From Microcebus murinus (lineage: Eukaryota; Chordata; Mammalia; Primates; Cheirogaleidae), in contig NC_134106.1 in the NCBI RefSeq assembly GCF_040939455.1, forward strand, positions 91,209,001 to 91,273,000: DNA of 64,000 nucleotides. The letters run 5' to 3'. The notes beneath the pieces are model-generated. The model was not told where the DNA came from, did no database searches, and saw only the letters and a program-made list of their open reading frames with translations. The number at the start of each line of letters is the position of its first letter. Position 1 is the first letter of the stretch. Below are positions 35,212-46,619 of this stretch, in pieces. A program made the position numbers and the translations under genes.

Positions 35212-35751
35212 TAAAAATGGATTACAAACCCTTCCCATTCCTGCATGCACACTTCTTGCTATGAAGCCTTCCAGCTCCTTCCATAAAGGAGTAGAGTATA
35301 ATCTTCCCCCTCACCTCCTCTGAATCTGGATTTGGCCATTTGACTTGCTTTGGCTAATGGGATATTAGCAAACATGATGCAAACAAAAAGTGAAAAGTGT
35401 TGGTAAATTAAGGCTTTCCCTCTCTCTTGCTACACTGAGTATCCTCAGACTACCATGGAAATAAACCTGAACTAGCTTGCTGGAGGAGAAGAGGGAATGC
35501 AGAGGAGACTGAAGCACTCATGTGAATAGCCCAATAACTGTCAGATGTATGACCATCCTGGTCATCCAGCTGCCAGCCCACCTACTAGCTGACCACAGGC
35601 ACATAGGCAAGCCCAGAAGTGGTCTGCAAGCTGATACAGACTGAAAGAACTGTCCAGCCAACCCACAAAATAGGGGACTAAGAGAATGATGATTTTTTTT
35701 AAAAAATGTTGTCACTTTAAGCCATTAAGCAGCAATAGCTAACTTGGACAG
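35212..35751 (+). mobile_element. MLT-type LTR (ERVL/MaLR)
   Basis: AATCTGGATTTGGCCATTTG, ACTTGCTTTGGCTAATGGGA, a central G/A-rich segment and the 3' end TTTAAGCCATTAAGCAGCAA with TAGCTAACTTGGACAG match the general plan of mammalian MLT-class LTRs. Subfamily not assigned. Confidence 0.65.
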
Positions 35752-35799
35752 AATATAACTTGAATGTCAACTCCTCTGTATTCATACCAATATAGTACT

Positions 35800-36160
35800 G
35801 GATGGTGATAGACACATAGAGAAAATGAACAAATACTTCAGAAATTGACCCCACTATTTATTTAAAAAGCAATATATGGCAAAGGTGGCATTGTTAGACA
35901 ATGGAAAAAAGAAAGATTAGTTAATGATTAATAGTAGCACAACAGGTTCTTTTTGAAAGAAATCATTAATAAGGCTGGACTGCTATCTCACACTAAATGT
36001 AAAAAGAAAAATAAGTGGATCAACTATAGTACAGAGAAAATCAAATCAAAAATCAAGAAATTCTAAAGACCATATATAGACACAACCTAGGGCTTGGGGA
36101 GGCCCTTATAAATACAGAAAACTCAGAAGCAATAGAAAGAATATTGATATATTTGACCAT
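35800..36160 (+). mobile_element. old LINE-1 ORF2, part 1 (split by LTR)
   Basis: ATATATGGCAAAGGTGGCAT, TAAGGCTGGACTGCTATCTC and GGGCTTGGGGAGGCCCTTAT to ATTGATATATTTGAC match L1M ORF2 C-terminal sequence. It stops exactly where the MLT2-type LTR begins. Confidence 0.75.
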
Positions 36161-36719
36161 TGTGATAGTGAATTTTATTTGTCAATATGACTGGGCCACT
36201 GGGTGCCTAAACATTTGGTCAAAATCACTTTGGGTATAGATGTGAGAGTATCTTTGGTGAGATTAACATTTGGATGAGTAAAAGATTGGATGAGTAGAAA
36301 AGATTGCCCTCCCTATGTAAGCGGGCCTCATTCAATCAATTAAAGACTTGAATAGGTTTAAAAAAAGAAAGAAAGAAAAGGCTAATCCTACCAAGAGTAA
36401 GAGGAAACTCCTCCTGTCTCAATGCTTGAGCTGCCAGTCTTTTCTTGCGTTTGCACTTAAGCAGAAACTTTGGCTTTCCTTGGTGTTCAGACTCTGGCTT
36501 TTAGATCGGAACTTACACCATTGGCTCTCCTGGTTCTCAGGCCTTCAGACTACAATTGAAACCACACCATCAGCTCTCCTGGGTCTCCAGCTTGCTGACT
36601 GCAGATCTTGGGACTCCTCAATCTCCATAATCATGTGAATCAATTCCTTGTAATAAATCTCTCTTTATATATGCATATCCTGTTGGGTCTGTTTCTCTGG
36701 AAAACTCTGATTAATATAG
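36161..36719 (+). mobile_element. MLT2-type ERVL LTR, solo
   Basis: Starts TGTGATAGTGAATTTTATTT, contains AGATTGCCCTCCCTATGTAA and CTTGGGACTCCTCAATCTCC, ends GTTTCTCTGGAAAACTCTGA followed by TTAATATA. This is the order of the MLT2-type LTR of ERVL. It lies inside an L1, so it is younger than that L1. Confidence 0.85.
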
Positions 36720-37690
36720 CCACCAAAAATAAAAAATAAAAAAAAACACGTGTGCCAAAATATAACATAAAGCCAATAAGTAAATGATAAGATTGAGGGA
36801 AAATAGTGATGTAGTTGACAGATAAAAGACTAGTCTCTATAATATAAAGTACTTACATATTTTCAAAAATAGTAAAGTCTATATACATAGGTAAATTACA
36901 GAAGAGAAAATTCAAGTGAACAACAAACATGTAGAAAGATGCTCAAGTTCACTTACAAAGAGGGAACAACAAGGTATTACCTTATATACCCATCTGCTGG
37001 CAAGCATTGAAAATCACAATAACACTGATTATTGGCAATGATGGAAGGGACGTACTCACATACATCACTTGTAGAAATGTTACTTACTATAACCATTTTG
37101 GAAAGAAAACCAGATACATCTATTCAAATTAAAAATGCACTTTTGTCCCAGGAATTTCTTCCAACCCAGGAATCTCACTTTCAGGAACATACTCTATAGA
37201 AATAAAAAGAATAATATGTGTGTGTTTTTTCCAGCATTGTTTCATAGGGAAAAAAAAAAAACTGAAAACAAAAGACATGCCCATCACTTGAATAAATTAT
37301 AGTGCATCTAAATCATATAACACTGCGTAGCCATTAAAAATGAATTTGAGAAATAACCATTAACTTAATGGAATTTCTGTTAAATACTGATAAGTGAGAA
37401 AAATAAGATGTGGAGAAATATATATATATACATATATATGATATAACGCTGTTTTTTAAAGCAAATGATGGCCCCCCAATTCCCTTTGTTTTACATATTT
37501 AGAAGTGAATAGGTATCTATGTGTTTGTAAATGGTTATAGAAGCATGGATAAAGTATGCATAAAAAGACATACTTCTGGTTGTTAGAAGGGCTTGAGGGG
37601 GAGGGAAGGGTGAATATGTGTGTCAAGAAAAGTAGCAGGAATTGGAAATAAAAATGTGAGAAAAAAGGTGGCACAATAAAATAGCATATA
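36720..37690 (+). mobile_element. old LINE-1 ORF2 end and 3'UTR, part 2
   Basis: Resumes the L1 after the LTR (AAAGATGCTCAAGTTCACTT, CAGGAATCTCACTTTCAGGA) and continues into a 3'UTR-like end near 37690. An ATATAT run sits at 37420-37445. No open frame. Confidence 0.75.
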
Positions 37691-37732
37691 ATTCCATTTG
37701 TGTAAGATATCAGTTTATCTATAAAAATTAGA

Positions 37733-37800
37733 AAAAAATATTACGTATGTATGTACACATACATATCTATGTGTGCATGTGAGTATGCACACACTCATTT
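37733..37800. repeat. TATG/CACA imperfect microsatellite
   Basis: Alternating GTATGTATGTACACATACAT and GTGTGCATGTGAGTATGCAC units. Confidence 0.8.
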
Positions 37801-37804
37801 GTAG

Positions 37805-38665
37805 GAATATCCATCTACCAAGTGTGAAATTTTTATTGAGCACCTACTAAGTATTTTTATGAGGATATAGCTGGGAAAAAAATAAAAAGAAAAGAAAAGA
37901 AAGCATGAAAGTTCATTCTATTTTACAATATACTTACAATAATTATTCTATATAATTCCAGTATTAATTATTATTACAAATAAATAAGAGCTATGGAGAA
38001 GAACAAGTCTTGGAAGAGGGATACGGAATGTCATGAGTGCAGAAAGTGTTGCAGTTTCAAACAGGGTGGTTAGAAAAGCGCTTGCAGAGCAGGTGATATT
38101 TGAAGAGAGACTTGAGGAATTTGAGTATAGGAGAAAGCACAGAGGGCAGGGAGGCGGCTACAGCAATAATACAAGTGAGAAGTTATGGTGTCTTAAATCA
38201 GAACAGAGATGACAAAGGAGGTCAGAAGAGGTTGGACTCTAAATACATTCTGAAGACACAGCAAAAAGGATCCACTGAAGGATTGAGTGTGGCATAGCAG
38301 AGAAAGAGAGGATTTTCAGGTATCTATGAGATTTTAAGAAGCTGAGCTAAAGGAACAATGGAATTTCCATAAACTAAGATGGGGCAGAGCCCAAGTAGAG
38401 CCAGTTTGTAGGGGAGAAGAGAAGTGGACACGTTATGGGTTTCATGTTGACCATGCTAATTTTTAAAAATCTAAGGGACATACAAAGAGTAGTGATGATT
38501 AGGCAGCTGAATAAACAAGTCTGAAATTCAGGCAAAGGTCACATTGGAAGGTATACATTTGGAAGTCAGAAATCTAGAGATTTTTAAAATCTTGGGCCTG
38601 AATGATAGCATCAAGAGAATAAGTGAACTAGGGATGAGAAGAGGTCCAAGAACTAAACTCTTGAC
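37805..38665 (-). mobile_element. long antisense LINE-2 copy
   Basis: Begins with the antisense L2 3' end (TTTTTATTGAGCACCTACTA) and continues AGGTGATATTTGAAGAGAGA, CTACAGCAATAATACAAGTG, GGAAGTCAGAAATCTAGAGA, to AAGAGGTCCAAGAACTAAAC. About 860 bp, unusually long for L2 in this window; no coding frame. Confidence 0.7.
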
Positions 38666-38699
38666 AATAACCATGATTTGTGTTCTATATTCATGATAT

Positions 38700-38990
38700 C
38701 TACACGATATATTGTCAAAGTAAAAACAAAAGGAAATTTCAAAGTAATATGTATAATATGATTCTGTTTGGTTAAAAAGAAATCTGACTAAACTCTTACA
38801 TATTTTATGTTTGCATATGTGTTTTAAGAACAAGGGGGAAAATGGAAGGGAACACATGAGGTTATTGGCATTGGCTACCTCAGTGGAGTGGAAAAGGAGC
38901 ACATCATTCACTATGCCGTTACAATCTTTGTATTTTCTTGTTTATTTTTGCTTGTTACAAAGGTAATTGTTGTAGTTCATGAAACTTCAA
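38700..38990 (+). mobile_element. L1-like 3'UTR fragment (uncertain)
   Basis: ATATGATTCTGTTTGGTTAA, ACCTCAGTGGAGTGG and CAATCTTTGTATTTTCTTGT resemble the distal part of an old L1 3'UTR. Family uncertain. Confidence 0.35.
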
Positions 38991-38999
38991 ATAAAGAAT

Positions 39000-39480
39000 A
39001 AAAACTTTAGTTTGTTTCCCCCCTCCCCCCAAAAAATAGTCATTTCTGATTTCCTTCTAGGAGGGAGGCATAATGCCAGGAGTTCTCTGTAAAGTACTGT
39101 ACAAACACTAGGGCAAAATTGGAAGGGTAGCAAAGCCTCTTGCTGCTCTGCAGATACACAGCATATTAGCCAGAGATTCTGAGGAAGGAAGCTGGCATTG
39201 AACATTTGCCTTGAGCTAGACCTCAGCTCCAGGGAAAGGTTCAGCTAATCTTCTTTGGCTACGGTTAACTGAGCTGGAGAAAAGCAGCATCCATTCTGAG
39301 ATGAAAATTGGGAAAAGCATATCTGCACAAGGCAGGAAGCTTCAAATGGAAAACCTAAGAAGGAGGCAGCAGCAAAAGAAGAGACCTACTTGCTGGACAG
39401 AAACTGGAGAAAGAATCTACATTTATACTGATTTTGAGGGCCATTACTGGGTTGGAAATGGCTGTTAATTACACAAGATA
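39000..39480. other. unique DNA, no feature seen
   Basis: Contains a C-rich run at 39017-39029; otherwise no gene or repeat recognised. Confidence 0.45.
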
Positions 39481-39484
39481 TTGG

Positions 39485-39740
39485 ATGAGACCACTGGCTC
39501 TGGACTCATACTGATTTTGTTCCAGTTGTAGCTCTGCCAATTCCTTCTCTTACTCAGGACAAGTTATCATACTTCTTTGTATCTAAGTATCCTCTATGAA
39601 AATGATGTAATGATGATGACAGCAGGGCTTGCTTCATAAGATATTTTGAATACATAAGGCAACACCTATAAAATACCTAACTCAAGGCCTGGTATATAGC
39701 AAGTGTATAATAAGCATTAGCCATCATCACATTATTATAA
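39485..39740 (+). mobile_element. MIR SINE, nearly complete
   Basis: ACTGGCTCTGGACTCATACT, AGCTCTGCCAATTCCTTCTC, AGGACAAGTTATCATACTTC and GGCCTGGTATATAGCAAGTG match MIR over its full length. Confidence 0.85.
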
Positions 39741-39762
39741 TTATCTTGTAAAATTAATTTGG

Positions 39763-40211
39763 TTAATGCTAGGTTGAATTGTGTCTGCCAAGAAAATATG
39801 TTCAAGTCCTAATCCCCAGCCCCTGTGAATACGACCTTATTTAGAAATAGGACCTTTCCAAATGTAATCAGGTGAAGATGAGGTCATACTGGATTAGGGT
39901 AAACTTTAAGCCAGTGATTGATGTCTTTATAAGAAGAAAGAAATTTAGATACAGACGCACAGGAAGAAGACAAAGATAGATATTGGAACAATACAACTAC
40001 AAGCTAAAGAACGCCAAGGATTTTAGCAAACACCAGAAGCTAGGAGAGAGACAAGGAACACTCTCTCCCAGATCCTCTAGAAAAAAAACAACCCTGTCAG
40101 CACTTTGATTTCAGACTTCTAGCCTTTAGAACTGTTAAAAAGTAAATTTCTCTTGTTTTAAGACATCAGGTTTGTAGTAATTTGCTCTGACAACCATAGA
40201 AAATTAGTACA
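39763..40211 (+). mobile_element. MLT1-type LTR (ERVL-MaLR), solo
   Basis: TGCTAGGTTGAATTGTGTCT, GTTCAAGTCCTAATCCCCAG, AATACGACCTTATTTAGAAA, and the 3' part TTTCAGACTTCTAGCCTTTA with AACTGTTAAAAAGTAAATTT, ending AAAATTAGTACA. Sense orientation, no internal region. Confidence 0.9.
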
Positions 40212-40530
40212 ATTAAATATATGGAAGCAACTGGTGAGCTTGGCTAACCGTAGTCCCAAAGCCACAAAATCACTTTGGTCTGAAGATTTATCAGTGTCAT
40301 GAATTTGGACAAGCTGATGATTGAACAAAAAGTGGAATATTTCATCATCCTTGTATTCACTGGGAACTTACATAGCTAAGTGGATTTTATAATATTTCAA
40401 AGAAGACAGAGACAGTCTTTCCTGGGAAACAATGCTTCAGATGCATAAGCATTAAATAAACTTCAATGGGACCAAATAGACTGGACTGAATGTCAGTGTA
40501 GAACAGGATCTTTCTGGAGTCCCTGAATGA

Positions 40531-40553
40531 ATATATATATATATATGTGTGTA

Positions 40554-40602
<49 letters not shown>
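40531..40602. repeat. (TA)n/(TG)n microsatellite, left of Alu
   Basis: ATATAT units, a GTGTGT centre and a long AT run ending directly before the Alu. Confidence 0.95.
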
Positions 40603-40604
<2 letters not shown>

Positions 40605-40610
40605 CATTAT

Positions 40611-40895
40611 GGGACCAGGCATGGTGAATTACACCTGTAATCCTAGCACTTCGTTCGGTAGGAGGCAGAAAGATTGCTTGAGACCAGGAGTTCAAGACTA
40701 GCCTGAGCAACAAGTAGACCCACATCTCTCTAAAAAATAGAAAAATTAACTGGGCATGGTGGGGTGCATTCCTTTAGTCCCAGCTACTAGGGAGGCTGAG
40801 GCAAGAGGATCACTTGAGCTCAAAAGTTTGAGGTTGAAGTAAGTTATGATGATGCTACTGCACTCTAGCCTGGATGACAGAGGGAGACCCTGTCT

Positions 40896-40898
<3 letters not shown>
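40611..40898 (+). mobile_element. complete Alu, old type
   Basis: Dimeric Alu from GGGACCAGGCATGGTG through GGAGTTCAAGACTAGCCTGA, AACTGGGCATGGTGGGGTGC and CACTCTAGCCTGGATGACAG to GACCCTGTCTCAA. The A-tail has been replaced by an AT/GT microsatellite. More diverged than the Alus at 4039 and 55613. Confidence 0.95.
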
Positions 40899-40957
<59 letters not shown>

Positions 40958-40961
40958 ATAC

Positions 40962-40997
<36 letters not shown>

Positions 40998-41010
40998 ATA
41001 CACATACATA
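40899..41010. repeat. (TA)n/(TG)n microsatellite, right of Alu
   Basis: TA run, TG run, TA run, TG run, then ACACATACATATA. Its structure mirrors the repeat left of the Alu. Confidence 0.95.
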
Positions 41011-41074
41011 TAAAAAAGGTCCATTTTCTTAGAAGATATAACAAAAATAATAGATATTGATTATTATATTCACT

Positions 41075-41165
41075 ATGTCTATTAACTATTCTAAATAGTT
41101 TGTATTTATTAACTTATTTAATTCACACTACAACTCTTTTCAATAAGAAGAATTATTGATACTAT
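41075..41165 (-). mobile_element. MIR fragment
   Basis: CTATTCTAAATAGTTTGTAT, TTAACTTATTTAATTCACAC and CAACTCTTTTCAATAAGAAG match the 3' part of MIR in reverse. Confidence 0.65.
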
Positions 41166-41284
41166 TGGTTTGTTTTGTTTTGTTTTTGTCTTGTAGTAAA
41201 ACAGTATTGTGTAATGAAATTTGGAAAGTGCTCAAAACACAAGCAGATTCAAACTACCAAAGATTCATGTTCCTTTACCATGAT

Positions 41285-41610
41285 ATAGAGTTATTGCTGA
41301 GAAGTAGTTGCCAACCAGGGATTATATTTCCCAATCCCCTTTCAACTAATCTAGTTGGGGTATAGTTACTAGATTTCAACCACTGAGATATGAGCAGAAG
41401 TGATACATGTCAAATCTGAGCTAAGCAATTTAAGTACATTGTAAACCTTCACAGTGGTCTCTCTTTCCCTTCTGCATGAACTCTAGCAGCTGGGCAAAGT
41501 GTCTAGAACTTCTCTAGCTGGACAAAGCCTAGGCTATTTCTTAGAGTCAGCCATAGGAGGGCTGCTCCACTAGAAGAGTAACATTGCTAAGATCCCCTGA
41601 GATTCTTTGT
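41285..41610 (+). other. possible old LTR or DNA-transposon remnant
   Basis: CCACTGAGATATGAGCAGAA, GTGATACATGTC and CTCTTTCCCTTCTGCATGAA have the layout of a decayed mammalian LTR, but the ends are not clear. Confidence 0.3.
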
Positions 41611-41619
41611 TGTAGCATT

Positions 41620-42435
41620 TAGCCTATTCTGGTTATCATTATCTTTGCCATCATTATCATTATTGTCGTATAACTTCCACCTTTAAGAAAAAAATGGACA
41701 CTTGAAACTCCACTGTTTTACTGAAGCCTTCCCCATCAAAGAAATTCCACAGCCTGGGAAGCCCCTACAGTGTATCTAGAGTTTGAAGTTTGAATGAAGA
41801 GAAAAATCTTAATGAATTTGTTCATTTTCCTTTCCAGGCACCTTCCAAGTAGGTGACTATTTTTTCCTGAAGTGCTTGAAAGTGATGTTTTTGTTGAAAC
41901 TTGCTGGCTTTCAGGTTGCGACCACTAGCTATAGAGAGAGAGAAGGGTGGCAGCTAGACCTGGCTGATTAAGCTCACCTACCCCTACATCTGGGCAACCA
42001 ATGAGTCATAAACAATTTGGGAACATATCTATGTCATTGAGTGGCTAAGAAAATGAAACACTTGTTCCCCTCAGATAGAAGTGTAAGTTTACAACTGCAA
42101 TGTCGTCTGGAAAAGGAGGAACAGAGAAATGATTAGTCACAGTATTGGGTATAATTTTGAGGCTGGTCCTTAAAAGGCAATATTCTCTCTCCTAATTTTA
42201 ACCCATTGAAATTGATAAGGGGACATTTCCTTAATATTTCACCATTCCATTTTCTCCAGGGTAATGTATTGGATCATATTGGAATTGGGTTTCCCCCCTG
42301 AATCTATCCTCTTGTCATTTATAGACTAAAGGTTTGCATTCAAGTCAAGGTGGCTAAAGCAAAGCACTACACACAATTCATTGTATGATTCATTGTAAGT
42401 ACTCCGCAAAGGTTATTTCCTTTCCTCTTTATCAC
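41620..42435. other. unique DNA, no feature seen
   Basis: No gene or confident repeat recognised. Confidence 0.45.
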
Positions 42436-42439
42436 TCAC

Positions 42440-42552
42440 CATCCACTGTCACAACCACTGAGCTCTGCCACAGGAACATGACAGCACTCATGGGCAATCT
42501 GTAATGGAATGGACATGGTTGTGTTGCAATAAAACTTTATTTGCAAATAAGA
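42440..42552. mobile_element. half of a hAT MITE (GGTTGGCAAACT type)
   Basis: CTCTGCCACAGGAACATGAC, GTAATGGAATGGACATGGTT and CAATAAAACTTTATTTGCAA match, in opposite orientation, the centre of the fuller element at 63078-63304. Confidence 0.65.
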
Positions 42553-42594
42553 ATTCTGAACAACATTTTAAAGGAAGGGAAAAGCAAGCGCAAC

Positions 42595-42850
42595 AAATCA
42601 AAGATATTAATGTGAGTGGCACTGCCATGTTCAAGGAAAAGAAAGGTCAGATGACCAGAGATTAGTGAGCAAGAAGAACAGTGTGAGAAGATGTTCAGGA
42701 GACACCAGGGGCCAGATCAGACAAGGATCTCTAGGACACACTTTAACTTTAAGTCTATGTGCTTTTGATGGATTAGATATACGATGAGGGAAAAAGATAA
42801 ATCAAGGAAGATTACCAAATATTTTACTTGACCATCACGGTCACCCATAG
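42595..42850 (-). mobile_element. LINE-2 fragment
   Basis: GACCAGAGATTAGTGAGCAA, GGGGCCAGATCAGACAAGGA and TTTAAGTCTATGTGCTTTTG fit the antisense L2 order. Confidence 0.5.
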
Positions 42851-43034
42851 TGGGGTACTGGGAGAGTTTGGGGAAGAAAACTCAAAAATTCTATTTTGGA
42901 CAGCATACGATTTGCAAACTGTTTTCCCTAAAAAAAATAATTGCAATGACAGTTATTCATTTGTTCAGTGTTAAACTCTGGTTCTCATCATTCTTGGTCC
43001 ATATGGAAGTTTGGTGCCCTAGAAGAAGGGTGGA

Positions 43035-43230
43035 CTTTAGTGGTGACAGAATCAGGTTGAAATGTCAGCTTTTGCACCATCTGGCTGTGTGAATGAGGGA
43101 AGTCATCTTCTCTGAGCCTCTGTTTCTGTATCTTGTATACAAGTTTATTATTATCCATTTCACAGAGTTATTTTGAAGAAAAGTTTTTAATGAAGACTAG
43201 CAAAAAATATGTCCTCCATAAAAATTGTTT
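43035..43230 (+). mobile_element. MIR SINE
   Basis: GGTGACAGAATCAGGTTGAA, CATCTGGCTGTGTGAATGAG, TCTCTGAGCCTCTGTTTCTG, then the decayed 3' part. Confidence 0.8.
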
Positions 43231-43239
43231 CCCTTCTTT

Positions 43240-43420
43240 CCTCCTCATTTATCTATTCATTCAACAAATAGATTGAATAAACCTATTCAATCATTCATAT
43301 GCCAAATATATGCCAGGCACAGTTCCAAGCACTGGGATAAGAGGTGAGCTAACAAATCTTAGTCCTCATGAACCACAGATACATCCTTGGTGGGTAGATC
43401 TGAACGTGGTTTTGGGTACA
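43240..43420 (-). mobile_element. LINE-2 3' end
   Basis: TATTCATTCAACAAATAGAT, ATGCCAGGCACAGTTCCAAG, CACTGGGATAAGAGGTGAGC and AGTCCTCATGAACCACAG are the antisense L2 3' end. A 9-bp hairpin (GATTGAATA/TATTCAATC, 43271-43292, loop AACC) has arisen inside it. Confidence 0.85.
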
Positions 43421-43443
43421 AAGAATGGATATAAATTGTAAAC

Positions 43444-43649
43444 CAGTGATTCTCAACTAGAGGTATTTGTCTACAAGAGGACATGTGACAATATCTGGAA
43501 CTGTTTTGGGTTGTCATATTAGGGGAGAAAATATGTATCTAATAGGTAGAGGCTAGGGATGCTGCTAAGCTTGCTATTATGCACTGGAGAGCTCTACTCA
43601 CAACAAATAATTATCCAGCCCAAAATGTCCATAGCATTTTGAGGACCTG
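43444..43649 (+). mobile_element. MER20-type hAT MITE, near full length
   Basis: CAGTGATTCTCAACTAGAGG, GGACATGTGACAATATCTGG, TAGAGGCTAGGGATGCTGCT, ATTATCCAGCCCAAAATGTC and end TTTTGAGGACCTG follow the MER20 consensus. Some MER20 copies act as hormone-responsive enhancers in endometrial cells of placental mammals; nothing here shows whether this copy does. Confidence 0.9.
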
Positions 43650-44009
43650 ATAGTGTGTGTGTGTATGTATATGTGCGTGTTTGAGAGAGAGACAGAGAAC
43701 ATGTTAAATGCAAACTATGAAGAAAAGTACAAAAAGGAAATTAATAGAGTTTTGTAAAGAAATAAATTTAGAAACAAATATCAGGTAAGTTTTCCTTGAA
43801 AAGGTGGGCCTTGAAAAAAATAAAGTCTCTCTTTTGATAATATTGGAGGGAAGAATTTTCTACATAGAAGGACTAGGACTTGCACTAGCATAAGTCTAAA
43901 AACAAACCTTGACTCCAGCCATAAATGTGAATTAAGTTAGTCATTAATTTTTACTTTAATCTTCAAGGGCTTATGCAGTTCTTTATTTTCTCAAATTGTG
44001 ACAATACAG

Positions 44010-44250
44010 ATGTTTTGAAGTTGAATCAACTTAGGAACAAATCCTGGTTTCACAATTCATTTCATAACCTTGAAACATCTCACTTACTGTCTTGCAACCC
44101 CGGTTTCTTTACCTATAAAAAAGAGTTACAAAAAGCAAATACATAAAACATGATTGTTTTGAAAATGAAATGAAACAGCCCATTTAAAAACACCTATCAG
44201 CGTCAGACACACAGTAAGAATTCAATAAACAACCATCCTCCTTCTACCCA
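44010..44250 (+). mobile_element. MIR SINE
   Basis: TTAGGAACAAATCCTGGTTT, TGCAACCCCGGTTTCTTTAC and CACACAGTAAGAATTCAATA occur in MIR order. Confidence 0.75.
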
Positions 44251-44459
44251 GCTATCTTGGAAATGGGAGTGGAGAGAAGATGGTTCCAATGCCTCCTATT
44301 TTTTTTTCTCTTTTAATTACCACTACTAAGTGGGCTCAAAATATCAGAATCATTTTTTACTTAACTCTTTCTTTTCCTACCCTCTAGCATTCTCCCACTG
44401 AATTAGTTCCAAGGTCATACAGTTTCAGCCTTTTTGGTAAAAGTGGATGAGTTTGATAT

Positions 44460-45480
44460 TTGACAGCTTAGGCAGGTATACCAGGAGCTAACCAAGGGAG
44501 CTGTCCAGCAGAGGATTAGATCATCATATCCAGAATAGGAAAGAGAAGCTAATTCCCATGTCAGCACCAGGGGAGGCATCCAACTCACAGCAATACTGGA
44601 AAGGAAGAAATCTTCAAGGAGAGCAAAGATGATTGAACCTTAGGGAAAGCTTTCATGTAAAGGAGAATACCTGTCAAGTCGGTAGGATGATTCAGACAAA
44701 GAAGTTTCACAAAAGGCCTAATGTGGGTAGTCATTAGAATCAGACGTGTTGGAGGAGGATGCGGACAAAATAAAAACTACTAGAGTTGGTCATTGCAAGG
44801 GCACGTACAACTCTCTAGTTAAACAATTTAATAGAGCTGTGTGGATGGAATCCAAGTCACAGGGGAATCCGCTGGAACACAATGCCCTATAAGCAGTGTT
44901 TGTATGTGACATTTTCAAGATGCCTGCAGCAAAAGTGAGTAGAGAGACAAGATGCAACCTGAAGAGGAGGTGGGAATGGTGACCTTGGCCTGGACAAGCA
45001 ACAGAGGAGAGACAGTGGAAGATAAGCCATGTGGAGACACAGAAGAGGTGGGGAGATACAACATAGAAAATTCTCACCTTATCTCACCATTTTCTTCTCC
45101 AGCAGGGTAGGAAGCAAGGATGATCACTGGTGAGTGAGTAGATAAAGAGGTTGGATGACAATAAGCAAGGCTTGCAAAGGTTTCTTTGGGAATATGTCAG
45201 AATCCTTTAGAATCAAAACTGGGGTTCTAAGTTGTGGGTGCAGCCCAACAGAGGGTAAATGGAATCAACTCATCATGGATTCAACAATAACACTATGTGG
45301 CTTTCTTCAGCAACAGCGCCAGGCACAGAGCAGAGAAGCCAGTACACTGGACAGTGGCTGACCTGGGTGAGAGAATGAGAGGGAAGAAGGCTGAAGTTGA
45401 AGGGAAGAATCTCAGAATGGCAGCAGGCAAGAGATGGTCTGTCCTGTCGTGTTCTGTTTGGCTTGGTAAACATGGGGAAA
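44460..45480 (-). mobile_element. ancient mammalian repeat, probably antisense L2
   Basis: G/A-rich plus strand with CATTTTCTTCTCCAGCAGGG, AGCAAGGATGATCACTGGTG and GTGGCTTTCTTCAGCAACAG resembles the antisense of a long ancient LINE. The terminal part is alignable by eye with 48490-48600. Family uncertain. Confidence 0.45.
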
Positions 45481-45514
45481 GAAAAGGAATAGAGGAAGAG
45501 GTTATGATTTTAGT

Positions 45515-45620
45515 CAGTCAGCTATTCAACAAACATGCATTTCACATCTACTACGTATGGGCTGTGAGTGAGGCATTGGGGAAACAACTATTAACAGAAC
45601 ACAGCCTCTGCATTTAGGTA
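45515..45620 (-). mobile_element. LINE-2 3' end fragment
   Basis: GTCAGCTATTCAACAAACAT, CATCTACTACGTATGGGCTG and AGGCATTGGGGAAACAACTA are antisense L2. Confidence 0.75.
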
Positions 45621-45874
45621 TGTAATAGGAAAGGATACTAATCAGGACCTGCAGTGTCTCAGGAAGCATCTCATTCCAAGGGAAACAAAGCCACTAAAAT
45701 GACCTTAAAATCAGTAGGGATTCCATTCTAAGAATAAGACCATATCTCATATAACCAAAAAGCAGGGAGTACAATTTGTCTTTAGTAAGAGCAAGAAGCA
45801 AAAATAGGAAAGCTCCAAAGAATCAAAGTATCTACCTTCTCGATTCTTATTTTGAGTTCTATCATCTCTCATAT

Positions 45875-46562
45875 CTTTTTATTTAAAAATATTAAGGGGA
45901 TGCAAATGTTATTGTTACATGGAATACCTTTAAAAAAATGCTTAAGTTGGGGCTTTTAGTGTGCCCATCACCCAAATAATGTTCATTGTATTCGATAGGT
46001 AAGTTTTTACCCATCCCTCCCTTCTCCCTCCTCCCTCCCCCTTCTTGATTTCCTATGACCTTTATATCTTTCTGTGCCCATGTGTGCCCATTGATTAGCT
46101 CTCGATTATTAGAGAGTACATGTGGTGTTTGTTTTTCCATTCCTGAGATACTTCTTTTAGGATAATGGTCTCCAGTTCCACCCAAATTGCTGAGAAAGAC
46201 ATTATTTCATTACTTTTTATGATCGAGTAGTACTCCTGATACATATGTACCACATTTTCTTAATCTACTCATGAATTGATGAGCATTTAGGTTGATTACA
46301 CATCTTTGTGATTGTAAATTGTGCTGCAAAAAACCATTAGAGTGCAGGTATCCTTGTTATAAAGTTACTTATTTTCCTTTGGGTAGATACCCAATAATGG
46401 GATTGCTGGATTGAATTGTAAGTCAACATCTCTTTCTTTGAGGAATCTCCATACTGTTTTCCATGATGGTTGTTCTGATTTGCAGTCCCACCAAAAGAGT
46501 ATAAGCATTCCTCTCTCTCTGCATCCACAGCAGTATCCCTTGTTTCTTGACTTTTTAATAAA
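45875..46562 (-). mobile_element. LINE-1 3' end, antisense
   Basis: Left edge ATTTAAAAATATTAAGGGGA is the reverse of an L1 3' end. It continues through the 3'UTR (TAGTGTGCCCATCACCCAAA) into ORF2 (GAGTAGTACTCCTGATACAT, CTCTGCATCCACAGCAGTAT). 5'-truncated at about 46562. Older than the copy at 49277. Confidence 0.85.
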
Positions 46563-46619
46563 TCTTCTTTATCTGCAATCTGACTTTCTCTACCCCCTAC
46601 TATCTTCTCACTGATGCTT

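Noticed and set aside
40387..41024. Frames of 112 and 92 codons rich in Tyr-Ile and Thr-His repeats
   Set aside because: They are translations of the TA/TG microsatellites and the Alu.
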